Assembly (NCBI RefSeq): GCF_001597745.1
Contig: NZ_LUHJ01000061.1
Location: forward strand, 107,810 to 171,809
DNA length: 64,000 nt
Source of the DNA: Anabaena sp. 4-3
GTDB lineage: Bacteria; Cyanobacteriota; Cyanobacteriia; Cyanobacteriales; Nostocaceae
Direction of reading: 5' to 3'
The notes below the pieces were generated by a model. The model was not told the DNA's origin, ran no database searches, and saw nothing but the letters and a program-made list of their open reading frames with translations. The translations under genes and the position numbers were made by a program. This document shows, piece after piece, positions 18,154 through 26,950 of the stretch; position 1 is the stretch's first letter, and every line of letters begins with the position of its first letter.

Positions 18154-18314
18154 ATTTTAGCCTCAATAGCGAAATTCTTCCTGTTCGTTGATTACATGAG
18201 CAGGAAGAACTTTTCTTAACTGATGTCTTGCTATTAATCACCAAAGCCAGATGAAGATTTCCAGAATTCACTAGATAGTATGCCCAGTAGTTTACCTATC
18301 TAATTCTAAGTTGA

Positions 18315-18584
18315 TTATTCTCTTGTACTTTCACTGATGACTTCGACTAATTCCGGCATACTGTCAAATCGATCTCTACCTGTTTGATCGAGTAGGGTTT
18401 TTAAATCTATGGTCTTTTCTTTTGTCCAGTGAATTTCCTCATGACCTTTTGCTTGTTGGAGTATTTCGTCTTTACTAGCAGGAAAGTCTATCCCTGACAG
18501 TGCTTGAGTTACTGCGGCTACTCCATAAGCTTCGCCTTTATCTGGGCCGCGATGTTCGCGTCCTTTTTCTGATTCAGTAGGCAT
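18315..18584 (-). CDS. DUF2795 domain protein
   Basis: A hydrophilic 89-residue protein. The core VTQALSGIDFPASKDEILQQAK (seen as VTQALSGIDFPASKDE, about 25-40) is the DUF2795 signature, a small helical family of unknown function common in cyanobacteria and actinobacteria. AGGAG lies 8 bases before the ATG. It is transcribed alone, just left of the PHP gene. Confidence 0.85.
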   Translation of the reverse strand: MPTESEKGREHRGPDKGEAYGVAAVTQALSGIDFPASKDEILQQAKGHEEIHWTKEKTIDLKTLLDQTGRDRFDSMPELVEVISESTRE

Positions 18585-18915
18585 AATATTCTCCTGACAG
18601 AATCGTCATTGAGATATTTACCTTTCTAGTTTAAAACTGTGATTTATAATAGCCTTCTGTCTGGGGAATTAATCTTGTTGGTTGGTCAAGCAATCCCAGC
18701 TATATTTTGATGGCTTTTCTGGGAATTTTCTGAATAAAAAACTATTATGAATGCTCAAGTATAACTGTTAATTCAAATAAACTTTAATTTCGATATTAAT
18801 ATGCAAAATTAACCAAATTTAAGTCATCGTCACGGGGTAATGAGTTGTGGCTTTCTATCATGGACAAAATCCCCTGGCGGGTTAAACCAGGAGTTTTGAA
18901 TAATGACAGCCATGT
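18585..18915. other. Intergenic region with terminator at its right end
   Basis: AT-rich DNA with the DUF2795 promoter presumably at 18600-18700. No gene seen. The hairpin at 18866-18895 is listed separately. Confidence 0.4.
18866..18895 (-). terminator. Putative intrinsic terminator of the PHP gene
   Basis: On the minus strand CTCCTGG (18893-18887) pairs with CCAGGGG (18877-18871) and is followed by ATTTTGT. It lies 23-50 bases beyond the PHP stop codon. Confidence 0.55.
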
Positions 18916-19602
18916 TTATAATCGTTGGAGTAGGCTTAAACCGTGGGTATCAGTACCACAAGTATTAAAAATTCCATAATTCTCAGCTAATTGCTGTATT
19001 TGTTGGGATTGTTGAAGGCTAGGTTTCCAGGGTTTGGGGTTGTTGTAGGCGTAGAATGTTTCTACACCATCGATCCCATATTCCACGGCGGTGGGAATTA
19101 AGTCAAAGTGCGATCGCTTATAACGTGCGGGGTGCGCCAATACAGCTAATCCCCCGGCTGCTTGAATAGCTGCAATCACGTTGGCGGCTTGATATTGTTT
19201 TCCGGTAGTCACCTTTTTTTGGAGATAAGGTTTCATCCTCGGATGTTCTAGCTCAAAAGCGTATGCCAAAATATGAACTTCCACATCCAATAAATTGGCG
19301 TTGATTTCTACACCAGTCCATAAATGCGGAGTTTCTGCGCCTGGGTGATTCCATTTCCAGTTTTCTAGCCAAACTTGCGCCGCTTCATACCCACCGACAC
19401 TATGATGATCTGTAATCGCCAAGCCTTTTAAACCAATAGCGATCGCTTGCTCCATTAACACACTCGGCTCTAACTTGCCATCTGAGTGGACAGTGTGGAT
19501 ATGAAAATTAAACAATCTTGGACAACTTTGAGCATCTATATTTTGAAATACTTGCTGTAACAGTTCACTATTAGCAGATGTCTGGGCAAAATTTACAACC
19601 AT
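18916..19602 (-). CDS. PHP domain phosphoesterase
   Basis: A 228-residue member of the PHP metallo-phosphoesterase family. The metal ligands are visible as HIHTVHSDG (N-terminal, about residues 34-42), ITDHHSVGG, HILAYAF, LAHPARYKR and GTDTHG near the C-terminus, the order seen in YciV/TrpH-type enzymes that act on nucleotides or RNA ends. The substrate here is not known. The ATG at 19602 is chosen because GAGGGGG lies just upstream; an earlier in-frame start at 19641 lacks this. A hairpin terminator follows the gene. Confidence 0.87.
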   Translation of the reverse strand: MVVNFAQTSANSELLQQVFQNIDAQSCPRLFNFHIHTVHSDGKLEPSVLMEQAIAIGLKGLAITDHHSVGGYEAAQVWLENWKWNHPGAETPHLWTGVEINANLLDVEVHILAYAFELEHPRMKPYLQKKVTTGKQYQAANVIAAIQAAGGLAVLAHPARYKRSHFDLIPTAVEYGIDGVETFYAYNNPKPWKPSLQQSQQIQQLAENYGIFNTCGTDTHGLSLLQRL

Positions 19603-19858
19603 AACCCCCTCTGATAAAAAAATAAGTAACTTTTTACACACCTACAAGCCACATCTAGAAATCAGAATTTTACAGCACTTGACATGAGTGCTGAACATGA
19701 TTTTTGCAGTTTTCAACAGCCAAAATTTTGCAATATGTTAAGACTACGTTAGCAAATTTGAATGCTTATGGTCATGAGTATTTCCAATTACCTTGATAAG
19801 TGTGCGTAACAAATATTTCTTATATAAGTTTTTATACATAAAATGTACGGGTATCTTG
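19603..19858. other. AT-rich intergenic DNA
   Basis: No gene is seen. It contains a short hairpin CAGCACT/AGTGCTG around 19672-19692 and leads into the inverted-repeat element at 19859. Confidence 0.35.
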
Positions 19859-19947
19859 TAGGGTGCGTCAGAAAAGGTAATGTGATAAACATCAACAGAT
19901 TTTCCACATCTGACGCACCCTACTAACGTACCAGTTGCGTAAGTCCT
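19859..19947. mobile_element. Miniature inverted-repeat element, copy B
   Basis: TAGGGTGCGTCAGA (19859-19872) and TCTGACGCACCCTA (19909-19922) flank about 36 unrelated bases. On the right the outer arm TTGCGTAAGTCCT (19935-19947) is intact; the matching left outer arm is missing or degraded. It is the same family as 18031-18153. Confidence 0.72.
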
Positions 19948-19999
19948 GATTTGGTAGAACTATTCAGCCGCTTGAAACCCCTAGCAATAATGCACTTGA

Positions 20000-21022
20000 T
20001 TACAATCCTATCAACTCACCTTCACCAGTCATCACCTCACCCACAACAAAAGCGGGAATATCCTGTGATTGAAAGAAGGTAACTGTTTGTTCGGCTTGAT
20101 GGGGTGGTACTAACAGCACAAAACCGATACCCATGTTAAAGGTGTTATACATCGCTTGTGCATTTACAGAACCGGCTTGAGCTAACCATTGAAACAAAGG
20201 CGGAATTGTCCAACTGTTGGGGTAAATTTGAATTGATTGACCTTTGCCCAGACATCGAGGTAAATTTTCCGGTAAACCACCACCTGTAATATGTGCCATC
20301 CCGTGAATTTCTAAGCCGGTTTGTCTGGCGGCGAGAACGGGTTTAACATAAATACGTGTAGGTTGGAGGAATGTTTCGCCGATAGTTTTACCACCCAACA
20401 ATTCTGGTGTGTCATTCCAAGAAAATCCGCGATCGCTGACAATCTTACGCACTAAGCTTAAACCATTACTGTGTACCCCAGAACTAGGGAGTGCGATCGC
20501 TACATCTCCCACTTGTACCTGGGAACCGTCCAACATTTGGCTTTTTTCCACAATTCCCACCGAGAAGCCAGCCAAGTCATACTCGCCGACTTGGTAAAAG
20601 CCAGGCATTTCTGCGGTTTCTCCACCCAACAAGGCGCAACCAGCCAACCGACACCCAGAAGCAATACCCGCCACTACCTGAGTCAACTGTTCTTTATCTA
20701 GTTTGCCGGTGGCTACATAATCTAAAAAGAATAATGGTTCTGCACCCGATGTCAGCACATCATTAACACACATGGCGACTAAATCAATCCCCACGGTGTC
20801 ATGACGGTTGAGAAGGTGGGCAATTTTTAGCTTTGTTCCTACACCATCAGTTCCAGAAACCAAAACTGGCTCTTTGTAACCGCTTGGCAGTTGGAAACAA
20901 CCACCAAAACCCCCCAATCCGCCGATAACTTCCGGCCTAAAGGTACTATGAACCAAATTGCGAATTTGATCTACAAAGGCTCTACCAGCCTCAACATCAA
21001 CCCCTGCATCCCGATAATCCAT
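20000..21022 (-). CDS. purM: Phosphoribosylformylglycinamidine cyclo-ligase (AIR synthetase)
   Basis: Purine biosynthesis step 5, cyclising FGAM with ATP to AIR. The 340-residue product shows the PurM hallmarks [14 protein letters not shown] (about 56-69), [24 protein letters not shown] in two blocks (79-102), GGETAEMPG (138-146), [15 protein letters not shown] (179-193) and [13 protein letters not shown] (244-256). Length is normal. It is a single gene, with a tandem heptamer just upstream and an inverted-repeat element just downstream. Confidence 0.96.
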   Translation of the reverse strand: MDYRDAGVDVEAGRAFVDQIRNLVHSTFRPEVIGGLGGFGGCFQLPSGYKEPVLVSGTDGVGTKLKIAHLLNRHDTVGIDLVAMCVNDVLTSGAEPLFFLDYVATGKLDKEQLTQVVAGIASGCRLAGCALLGGETAEMPGFYQVGEYDLAGFSVGIVEKSQMLDGSQVQVGDVAIALPSSGVHSNGLSLVRKIVSDRGFSWNDTPELLGGKTIGETFLQPTRIYVKPVLAARQTGLEIHGMAHITGGGLPENLPRCLGKGQSIQIYPNSWTIPPLFQWLAQAGSVNAQAMYNTFNMGIGFVLLVPPHQAEQTVTFFQSQDIPAFVVGEVMTGEGELIGL

Positions 21023-21031
21023 AAGAGTAAG

Positions 21032-21092
21032 TTATTAGTCATGAGTCATTAGTCATTAGTCCATAGTCTATAGTCCATAGTCAATAGTCTAT
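21032..21092. repeat. Imperfect tandem heptamers TTAGTCA/TATAGTC
   Basis: Eight degenerate heptamers (AGTCATT, AGTCCAT, AGTCTAT, AGTCAAT) upstream of purM. Confidence 0.8.
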
Positions 21093-21300
21093 GGCAGTGA
21101 CATACTCCTACACTGATGCAAGCATACAGTGTAGGCTTCTCAACCAATCCAGAAGACAGCTTAGGAGGCGTTGAGCTTTGTTTTAAGTCCACGGGATGCC
21201 CCACCGCAGACTGTAAATTTCTGACCTTGTACCCTACAAATTTTACTGTCCTGGATGAGATGCTGCATCTTTTCGCGCTATGGGACAAACCCGGAGGTGA
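21093..21300 (-). pseudogene. Possible remnant of an IS200/IS605 (tnpB) right end
   Basis: On the minus strand an open stretch of about 60 codons contains VRNLQSAVGHPVDLKQ and LSSGLVEKPTL, and its DNA ends GTTGAGAAGCC, then the hairpin TACACTG/CAGTGTA (21109-21137), then GGAGTATGTCAC. This order (GAAGCC, stem-loop, GTATGTCA-like end) resembles the right ends of cyanobacterial IS200/IS605 elements, where the tnpB tail, the guide-RNA scaffold and the transposon end overlap. No recognisable tnpB core lies to the right, so it would be a fragment. The match is from memory of family patterns and is uncertain. Confidence 0.35.
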
Positions 21301-21447
21301 TTTGTATTGATCAAGATGTGCCTACTTGCTTTTATGCTGTGCAACGGAGTCGCTTACCAATAATCGTAATGCTACTGGGCAGAGGCTTATCAGACACCAA
21401 TAGGGGTGAAGTTAACCAAATCTATTCTATCAAAAAATACAGAAATT

Positions 21448-21521
21448 GGCGATTTGTCGCCCACCCCACGCTTTCAACGAGTGATAGTCGTTATTGGTCG
21501 GGGGTGGGACTCCTTATCGCC
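21448..21521. other. Large imperfect stem-loop
   Basis: Nested pairing: GGCGAT (21448) with ATCGCC (21516-21521), CCCACCCC with GGGGTGGG, and AACGA with TCGTT at the apex. It is non-coding and lies 59 bases beyond the stop of the small gene at 21580. It may be its terminator, a small RNA, or part of the same mobile-element debris. Confidence 0.5.
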
Positions 21522-21579
21522 CCAAAATTCATCTCCAAACCTCCCTATCGGGTAGGTGAGAGGCTTCTTTTTGTTTTAG

Positions 21580-21786
21580 CTAAAATACTTCATTTTCTAA
21601 GCCATGCCACCATTCACCCAAATTCATCAAGTCTTCGTGAATATCGGCTAATTCTTGAGCATAGGCATCTTCTGAAAGCGTGTCTCGCCTCTCTTGTAGT
21701 TTTTTCAGGCGCAACTGTACCAATAGCCAGGGTTTAGCAATGCTATTGGTTGATTCCATGTAATGTGCTAGTTCTTTGCTATCCAT
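21580..21786 (-). CDS. Small conserved-looking helical protein
   Basis: A 68-residue, charged, probably all-helical protein (MDSKELAHYMESTNSIAK... QERRDTLSEDAYAQELADIH). I do not recognise a family. The start is placed at the ATG at 21786; a TTG three codons earlier is less likely. Composition and codon use look normal for the host. The opposite-strand frame of 160 codons across it lacks any recognisable feature. Confidence 0.6.
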   Translation of the reverse strand: MDSKELAHYMESTNSIAKPWLLVQLRLKKLQERRDTLSEDAYAQELADIHEDLMNLGEWWHGLENEVF

Positions 21787-21964
21787 AGTTTTCAAGACAT
21801 TACTTTTTTAATTTAAGTCAGATTCCACCAGTAGAAGCTATAAAAACAGCATAAAAATCTTGATTCTCCATTCCCCAGCCCAGAGAACAAAACAGCCACG
21901 AGTTAACTCGTGACTGTCGTGGATTTTTGCTGGAAGTCTTGACAAAGACCAAAAAAGATGGTAT

Positions 21965-22558
21965 TTAGCCTAAGTTAGCAGCCGCAAATTCCCAGTTGAC
22001 TAATTTATCTAAGTAGTTTTTGATGAATGCTGGACGAGCATTTTTAAAGTCGATGTAGTAGGCGTGTTCCCAAACATCTATGGTGAGTAGTGCCTTTTTA
22101 CCATGCGCTAGGGGGTTTTCTGCGTTTGGTGTTTTCATCACTTTGAGTGTGCCACCATCATCAACCAACCAAGCCCAGCCACTACCGAACTGAGTAGCCG
22201 CAGCGTTAGAAAATTCTTCTTTAAATTTGTCGAAGCTACCAAAGTCTTTGTTAATTCTCTCAGCCAGTACACCTGTAGGTGCGCCGCCACCTGCGGGTTT
22301 TAAACAATTCCAGAAGAAGCTGTGATTCCAAACTTGGGCGGCGTTGTTGAAGATTCCTGTCTTGGATTCTTTAAAGGAGATTTGAATGACTTCTTCTAAG
22401 GATTTATCAGCTAGTTCTGTACCTTCGGTGAGCTTGTTGAGGTTATCTACATAGGCTTTGTGATGCTTGCCATAGTGGTACTCGAAGGTTTCAGCTTTCA
22501 TGCCATACGGCTCTAGAGCATTGAAGTCATAAGGTAAGGGTGCTTGTGTGAATGCCAT
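21965..22558 (-). CDS. sodB: Iron superoxide dismutase
   Basis: Cytosolic superoxide dismutase of 197 residues. The Fe/Mn ligands are recognisable as EYHYGKHH (His28), QVWNHSFFW (His), and DVWEHAYYIDF (Asp and His). The Fe form is favoured by AAQVWNHSFFWNCLKP and the WAWLV segment rather than the Mn-type signature. No signal peptide. GAGGA lies 10 bases before the start. Confidence 0.95.
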   Translation of the reverse strand: MAFTQAPLPYDFNALEPYGMKAETFEYHYGKHHKAYVDNLNKLTEGTELADKSLEEVIQISFKESKTGIFNNAAQVWNHSFFWNCLKPAGGGAPTGVLAERINKDFGSFDKFKEEFSNAAATQFGSGWAWLVDDGGTLKVMKTPNAENPLAHGKKALLTIDVWEHAYYIDFKNARPAFIKNYLDKLVNWEFAAANLG

Positions 22559-23083
22559 TTTATGAAGTCCTCTCTTTATTGTTTTCCAGTTGAAACCTAT
22601 GACGGTAGCTTCGGAAATTACAAGTTTTATGCCTAGCGGTTTTATGTGCTTAATACTAGGATATAAAACTTAACATCGTCATTCTACTACCAAAGTGAAG
22701 ATCAATACAAAGTCATTTTCTAGTAATGAACAAGGGAGTGGGGAGTGGGGAGTGGGAAGTAGGGGCGGAAGGAGCGGAGGAAGCGGAGGCAGCAGAGGAA
22801 GCGGAGGAAGCGGAGGCAGCGGAGGAGAAAAACTCATGACTAATGACTTATGACTAATGACTAATGATTATTTGTATAACTATGTAAGAATTTTATTTCT
22901 ACAATTTTTTTAGTTAATTATTGAATTGTGTTATTTCTAGCGTGAGAAGTAGCAAGAGAAATCAAAAAAATCATCCTTCAGTTAGATGAATTAGTCTTGA
23001 AAGTGTTTAAAATGTTTAATACAACACTTGATGGCATTTCAATATAGCTAACTGCCTCTACATTGTCTCGATGAAAATTAAAT
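22559..23083. other. Intergenic region upstream of sodB
   Basis: It holds the sodB promoter region (a CCTAGTATT...CGCTAGG imperfect repeat near 22630-22660), a purine-rich tandem block of GGAGGAAGC/GGAGGCAGC 9-mers (22764-22827), a short run of CTAATGA heptamers (about 22836-22866), then AT-rich DNA. No gene is seen. Confidence 0.45.
22764..22827. repeat. Tandem 9-mer repeat GGAGGAAGC
   Basis: About seven units of GCGGAGGAA/GCGGAGGCA. Same class as the block at 9991-10044. Confidence 0.85.
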
Positions 23084-23107
23084 ATCCCTCAGAGACATCC
23101 GAGGGAT
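23084..23107 (-). terminator. Putative terminator of panC-cmk
   Basis: The hairpin ATCCCTC...GAGGGAT (10-base loop) lies about 110 bases beyond the panC-cmk stop; on the minus strand it is followed by ATTTAATTTT. Confidence 0.5.
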
Positions 23108-23216
23108 GGAAAAACGGGATATAGAGTTTTGAACGTTTTGAACAATACACTACGCTATGCGATCGCCTAGCGACAAACTCGCACAGTTGATTTAGCTCTA
23201 GGCATGAGTGCAGCTA

Positions 23217-24821
23217 TTAGCAGTGAGACAAGCGTTGTTCGTAGTAATTGACAATTTCTGCTGTAACGTCCGGTATGCTGAGTCCATCAGTAATAATCTC
23301 AACTGCGTCCGCAGCTTTTTGCAAGGGGGAGACTTTGCGAGTGCTATCTTTCCAGTCACGTTCGGCAATGTCTTTTTCTAATTGCTCTAAACTGACTTCT
23401 GGATGACCTTGTTTTTGAAAGTCTTGTAGACGACGACGGGCGCGTTCACTCACAGAGGCGGTTAAGAAAATTTTCACTTCGGCATCGGGGAAAACATGAG
23501 TACCAATATCTCGCCCTTCAGCCACTAAACCGCCTTTTTTACCCCAGGTTTGCTGCTGTTTTACCAATGCTTCCCGCACAGAATTTTGAGCAGCGATCGC
23601 CGATACTTGAGATGTGACTGCAATAGTGCGAATCTCTTGGGTGACATCAGTGCCGTTAATCCACACACGCACCGGGGATTGCAAATCCTGACTAGGAGTC
23701 AGTTCGATGTTGCATTGGTTGACTAATTGGGCGATCGCACAATCATCATCAATCGCAATTCCTTGTTGCAGCACTAACCAAGTGACAGCCCGATACATCG
23801 CGCCTGTATCGAGATAAATTAAACCTAACTTGGCAGCTACTTGACGGGCAACTGTAGATTTACCGGCACCGGCAGGGCCATCAATAGCGATGATCGGTTG
23901 GCGATCGCCTAAGATGGTATTGTCAATTAAACGTGTAGAACCAATACGAGCGGCGATCGCCAGCATTCCTTCCTCCTCAATTGTATTTAAAGACATCAAA
24001 GTAGTCGGTTCAACCAATTCAATATATTCCACGGACACTGTACTAACCTTTGCTAGTTCTTGTTGTACCGTTGCGATTAACTGATGGCGATCGCGAACAC
24101 CTTCACGAAATGCCTTTTCAGCTTGTTGCAAGCCACGATACAATACTGCTGCTTGCTGTTTTTCCTCAGCAGTCAAATACTGATTACGAGAACTCAAGGC
24201 CAAACCTGAAGCTTCCCGCACTATAGGACAAGCAATAATATCTACTGGCAAATTTAAATCAGCCACTAACTTTTTAATGATAGCTAGCTGCTGACCATCC
24301 TTTTGACCAAAGTAGGCTCTGTCTGGTTGTACCAAGTTCAACAACTTGGTGACAATCGTCGCCACACCCTGAAAGTGGCCCAGCCGAGAACGACCACACA
24401 AACCCATTATCATATCAGATGGAGGGATAACTTGTGTTACCTGAGATTCATCTATATTTTTCTGATAAATTCCCATTTCTTCAGGATTAGGCGCGAAAAT
24501 CGCATCTACTCCACCTTGCTCACATAATTTTGCGTCTTGTGCCAAGGTGCGCGGATAGCGTGCAAAATCCTCATTCGGGCCGAATTGCAAGGGATTCACA
24601 AAAATACTCACAATCACAGTGGAATTTTCTTGTCGCGCCCGTTTAATCAAGCTCAAATGTCCTTGATGTAAATTCCCCATAGTTGGTACTAGACCGACTG
24701 CGGTGGGATACCAGTCAGTCATACCATCCAGTACCATATTTTCTGATACCGTTAGCTGATTTTGCTGACGATGTTTAGTTAAAAAGCAACGTAAAGCTGC
24801 AACTGTTGTCAACAGGCGCAC
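23217..24821 (-). CDS. panC-cmk: Bifunctional pantothenate synthetase / cytidylate kinase
   Basis: A 534-residue fusion characteristic of cyanobacteria. Residues 1 to about 300 are PanC (pantoate + beta-alanine + ATP to pantothenate): PTMGNLHQGHLSLIKRA (about 46-62), the nucleotidyltransferase HIGH-like motif, and QPDRAYFGQKDGQQLAII. From about 308 the cytidylate kinase begins with the P-loop IDGPAGAGKSTVAR, followed by LDTGAMYRA and the C-terminal SVSERARRRLQDF. The start is GTG at 24821, matching the family start MRLLTTVAALRC. The start codon lies immediately after a long hairpin and T-run, described separately. Confidence 0.95.
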   Translation of the reverse strand: MRLLTTVAALRCFLTKHRQQNQLTVSENMVLDGMTDWYPTAVGLVPTMGNLHQGHLSLIKRARQENSTVIVSIFVNPLQFGPNEDFARYPRTLAQDAKLCEQGGVDAIFAPNPEEMGIYQKNIDESQVTQVIPPSDMIMGLCGRSRLGHFQGVATIVTKLLNLVQPDRAYFGQKDGQQLAIIKKLVADLNLPVDIIACPIVREASGLALSSRNQYLTAEEKQQAAVLYRGLQQAEKAFREGVRDRHQLIATVQQELAKVSTVSVEYIELVEPTTLMSLNTIEEEGMLAIAARIGSTRLIDNTILGDRQPIIAIDGPAGAGKSTVARQVAAKLGLIYLDTGAMYRAVTWLVLQQGIAIDDDCAIAQLVNQCNIELTPSQDLQSPVRVWINGTDVTQEIRTIAVTSQVSAIAAQNSVREALVKQQQTWGKKGGLVAEGRDIGTHVFPDAEVKIFLTASVSERARRRLQDFQKQGHPEVSLEQLEKDIAERDWKDSTRKVSPLQKAADAVEIITDGLSIPDVTAEIVNYYEQRLSHC

Positions 24822-24908
24822 AAAAAAATACCCCTAGTTCTTCTTTAGCCTCTCCTCAGTTAGTTTATCTCTGAAGTCGAGCTAACAGACGTTTGAACTA
24901 GGGGTATT
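24822..24908 (-). promoter_or_regulatory. panC-cmk leader hairpin with terminator-like T-run overlapping the RBS
   Basis: On the minus strand AATACCCCTAGTTC (24908-24895) is perfectly complementary to GAACTAGGGGTATT (24840-24827). Inside, TTAGC...TCAG and CTGA...GCTAA extend the pairing imperfectly. The 3' arm contains AGGGG, the only Shine-Dalgarno-like string, and runs straight into a T7 tract two bases before the GTG start. So the same stem could end transcription or mask the ribosome site. It is a candidate attenuator; the ligand is unknown. Confidence 0.6.
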
Positions 24909-24936
24909 AGGGATCGGGGATAAATCAATTCAAAAT

Positions 24937-24973
24937 TGTTGATTGTTGATTGTTGATTGTTGACTGTTGACTG
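24937..24973. repeat. Tandem heptamer repeat TTGTTGA/CTGTTGA
   Basis: Five units of TTGATTG/TTGACTG between rlpA and panC-cmk. Confidence 0.85.
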
Positions 24974-25042
24974 GGTAAAAGTCTTCTCCCCCAGTCCCCA
25001 GTCCCCAGTACCCAATACCCAGTCCCTTCCAGCACCCAATCA

Positions 25043-26149
25043 CTATCGACCTAAAACTTCAATCTTGACTGGTGCCAGACCACTACCAATCATTCCTAAA
25101 ACTCTGGCTGCACCAGTTGATAAATCAATAATTCGACCCCGAATATATGGCCCCCGGTCGTTGATTCGCACTACCACAGAACGACCGTTACGGGTATTGG
25201 TGACACGAACTCGTGTACCGAATGGTAAGCTACGATGGGCAGCAGTCATAGCTTCTGGGTTAAAGCGTTCACCGGTTGCAGTTGGTCTACCAGCAAAACC
25301 ACGACCGTAAAAGGAAGCTATCCCTCGGAAGTTGAGTTTAAATCCACTCGCAATTTTTTGCGGCAAATTGGCAATTGATGAGGTTGAACGTGAACGCGAT
25401 GGTAAGTTAGCAATCTCACTGATGGGGGAAGCATTGCCGATCAGTCTCCGCATCCGGTTTGTGGCTTGCAATGCGTCTTTGGCTAAGTTATTGGTGGTAT
25501 CTGCCAGGCGAGTATTTTGATTGATTTCCACCAATTCTTGGTTTTTAATCTTAATGGTGTAGCGATCGCCTGAATTTTGTGGCACAGAGGCATTTTTATT
25601 TTGCGGTTGAGTGGCAACTACAGATTCACCTGCTGCCTTCCAACTAACACTGATTTTCTCGGCTTTCACATTGTCCCGGATCATCTGGTTAATTCTAGCT
25701 GCTACCAGACTTGCTCTATGCACTGGGTCATCATGCTGCGAACCAGTTTGGATCTTAGCACCCGCTAATTTGCCTATGCTCGCCACCTGGACAGGATTAT
25801 CAGTGATCAGGGCGTAGGATTGCACGCCCTCAGCTTCTCCAATTACTCCGACTTTTTTCTCAGAACTTTTCACAGGCTGAGGACTCAAAAAGGTGAGAAC
25901 TGGAATATTTCGGATATACAGGGTTGCCGCCCTTTTACCTCCAATGTTGTGCGGGTGAATGCTCGTAATCACAGCATCAGAGGTACTTTCCCCTGCGGAA
26001 GTTTGCAACTCTCCTACCTTGACTACACTAGCTGGTGATTTTTGAGCAACTAGGGTAGTTTCCTTAGTAGTCTGAGTGCGACCAATAGAGGGTGTCCCCA
26101 ATATAGTCACAGACAGGGCGACAATAGTCCACAAATGTCTTTGATTCAT
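25043..26149 (-). CDS. rlpA: RlpA-like septal ring lytic transglycosylase family protein
   Basis: A 368-residue exported protein. The N-terminus ([20 protein letters not shown]) is a signal peptide; there is no lipobox Cys. The middle is variable; the C-terminal 95 residues form a double-psi beta-barrel: [50 protein letters not shown]. In other bacteria RlpA acts on denuded glycan strands at the septum. No SPOR domain is recognisable. ATG at 26149 is preferred to an upstream TTG at 26164. A long structured leader precedes the gene. Confidence 0.88.
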   Translation of the reverse strand: MNQRHLWTIVALSVTILGTPSIGRTQTTKETTLVAQKSPASVVKVGELQTSAGESTSDAVITSIHPHNIGGKRAATLYIRNIPVLTFLSPQPVKSSEKKVGVIGEAEGVQSYALITDNPVQVASIGKLAGAKIQTGSQHDDPVHRASLVAARINQMIRDNVKAEKISVSWKAAGESVVATQPQNKNASVPQNSGDRYTIKIKNQELVEINQNTRLADTTNNLAKDALQATNRMRRLIGNASPISEIANLPSRSRSTSSIANLPQKIASGFKLNFRGIASFYGRGFAGRPTATGERFNPEAMTAAHRSLPFGTRVRVTNTRNGRSVVVRINDRGPYIRGRIIDLSTGAARVLGMIGSGLAPVKIEVLGR

Positions 26150-26420
26150 GCGTCCGATTTTCAAGCGACTTTAGAACAGTAGTTGACTAATTTCTGGAAG
26201 CTTGTGCCTTTGCTAGTGGCTCGCTCCTAAAAATACAAACTCGTTCCGTTTTCACTTTTCGTGTTTATAACGGCAACAGACTAACATGAACTTCTGACCC
26301 TGGGGATCAGGGTTTTAGCGTAGGAATTCCCATGTTTGAGCAGTTAAAGTTTTGCTCACAGGGGTGAAACCTTCTTCAATTGCGGATTTCACCTATGTAA
26401 CCGTTTTTTCGATCTACCCA
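26150..26420 (-). promoter_or_regulatory. Structured 5' leader of rlpA, candidate cis-regulatory RNA
   Basis: On the minus strand, 150-250 bases before rlpA, successive hairpins are visible: GGTGAAA/TTTCACC (about 26395-26365), GAGCA/TGCTC (about 26357-26338), CCCTG/CAGGG (about 26313-26298), with AACATG/CATGTT closing the last. The c-di-AMP (ydaO) riboswitch is known upstream of cell-wall hydrolase genes in other bacteria, but I could not fit its consensus here. The folding is seen; a regulatory role is inferred. Confidence 0.4.
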
Positions 26421-26950
26421 CGTTTTCTTAACAAAACTTAACATATTTGGCTCGGTGAGTCCTCTAATTTTACGTCCGATTTTTAGGTATTTTTACTCAT
26501 CAATTTAGTAAATTTTGCATCCTCTAAGGATTAAAAATCTCCTTGATAATTATCCCATATAATACAAAATTTATACAATTAATTGCTGAAGTGCAGTTTA
26601 ATTTAGATTTATTTTATAATAACTGACAAACCAAGTAAATCAAATATTTCTAGCCATAAAAGTTTTTCTCGCCGCTAGAGGTATATCTCTGGAATTATAT
26701 AATTTGGATGATGCAGAATATGTCATACTACTCTCAAACTAACTACAAGTTGTGATATCAGTGACAAGAAATAGCAGTAATACTGAGTAAAAAAAAACTG
26801 CGTGTTACTGTAGCGGCTATTGTGTTCGGGTAGAATGAACAGAATTTTGCAAAAATCGAAAATCATTGAGCAAATTGTGTAGGACAATTTTCTTAGGTAT
26901 TAAAATTAACATCAAACCAGTAGATTATCAGAAATCAAGCTTTTAGCCTC
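26421..26950. other. AT-rich divergent intergenic region
   Basis: Non-coding, strongly AT-rich, holding the promoters of rlpA (left) and glutaminase (right). A run of nine As (about 26790) and a GTGATATCA palindromic string (26751-26761) are seen; no specific boxes are assigned. Confidence 0.35.

Noticed and set aside
21255-21737. 160-codon frame on the plus strand
   Set aside because: It crosses a stem-loop region and is antisense to the small gene at 21580; composition is unlike a protein and no motif is seen.
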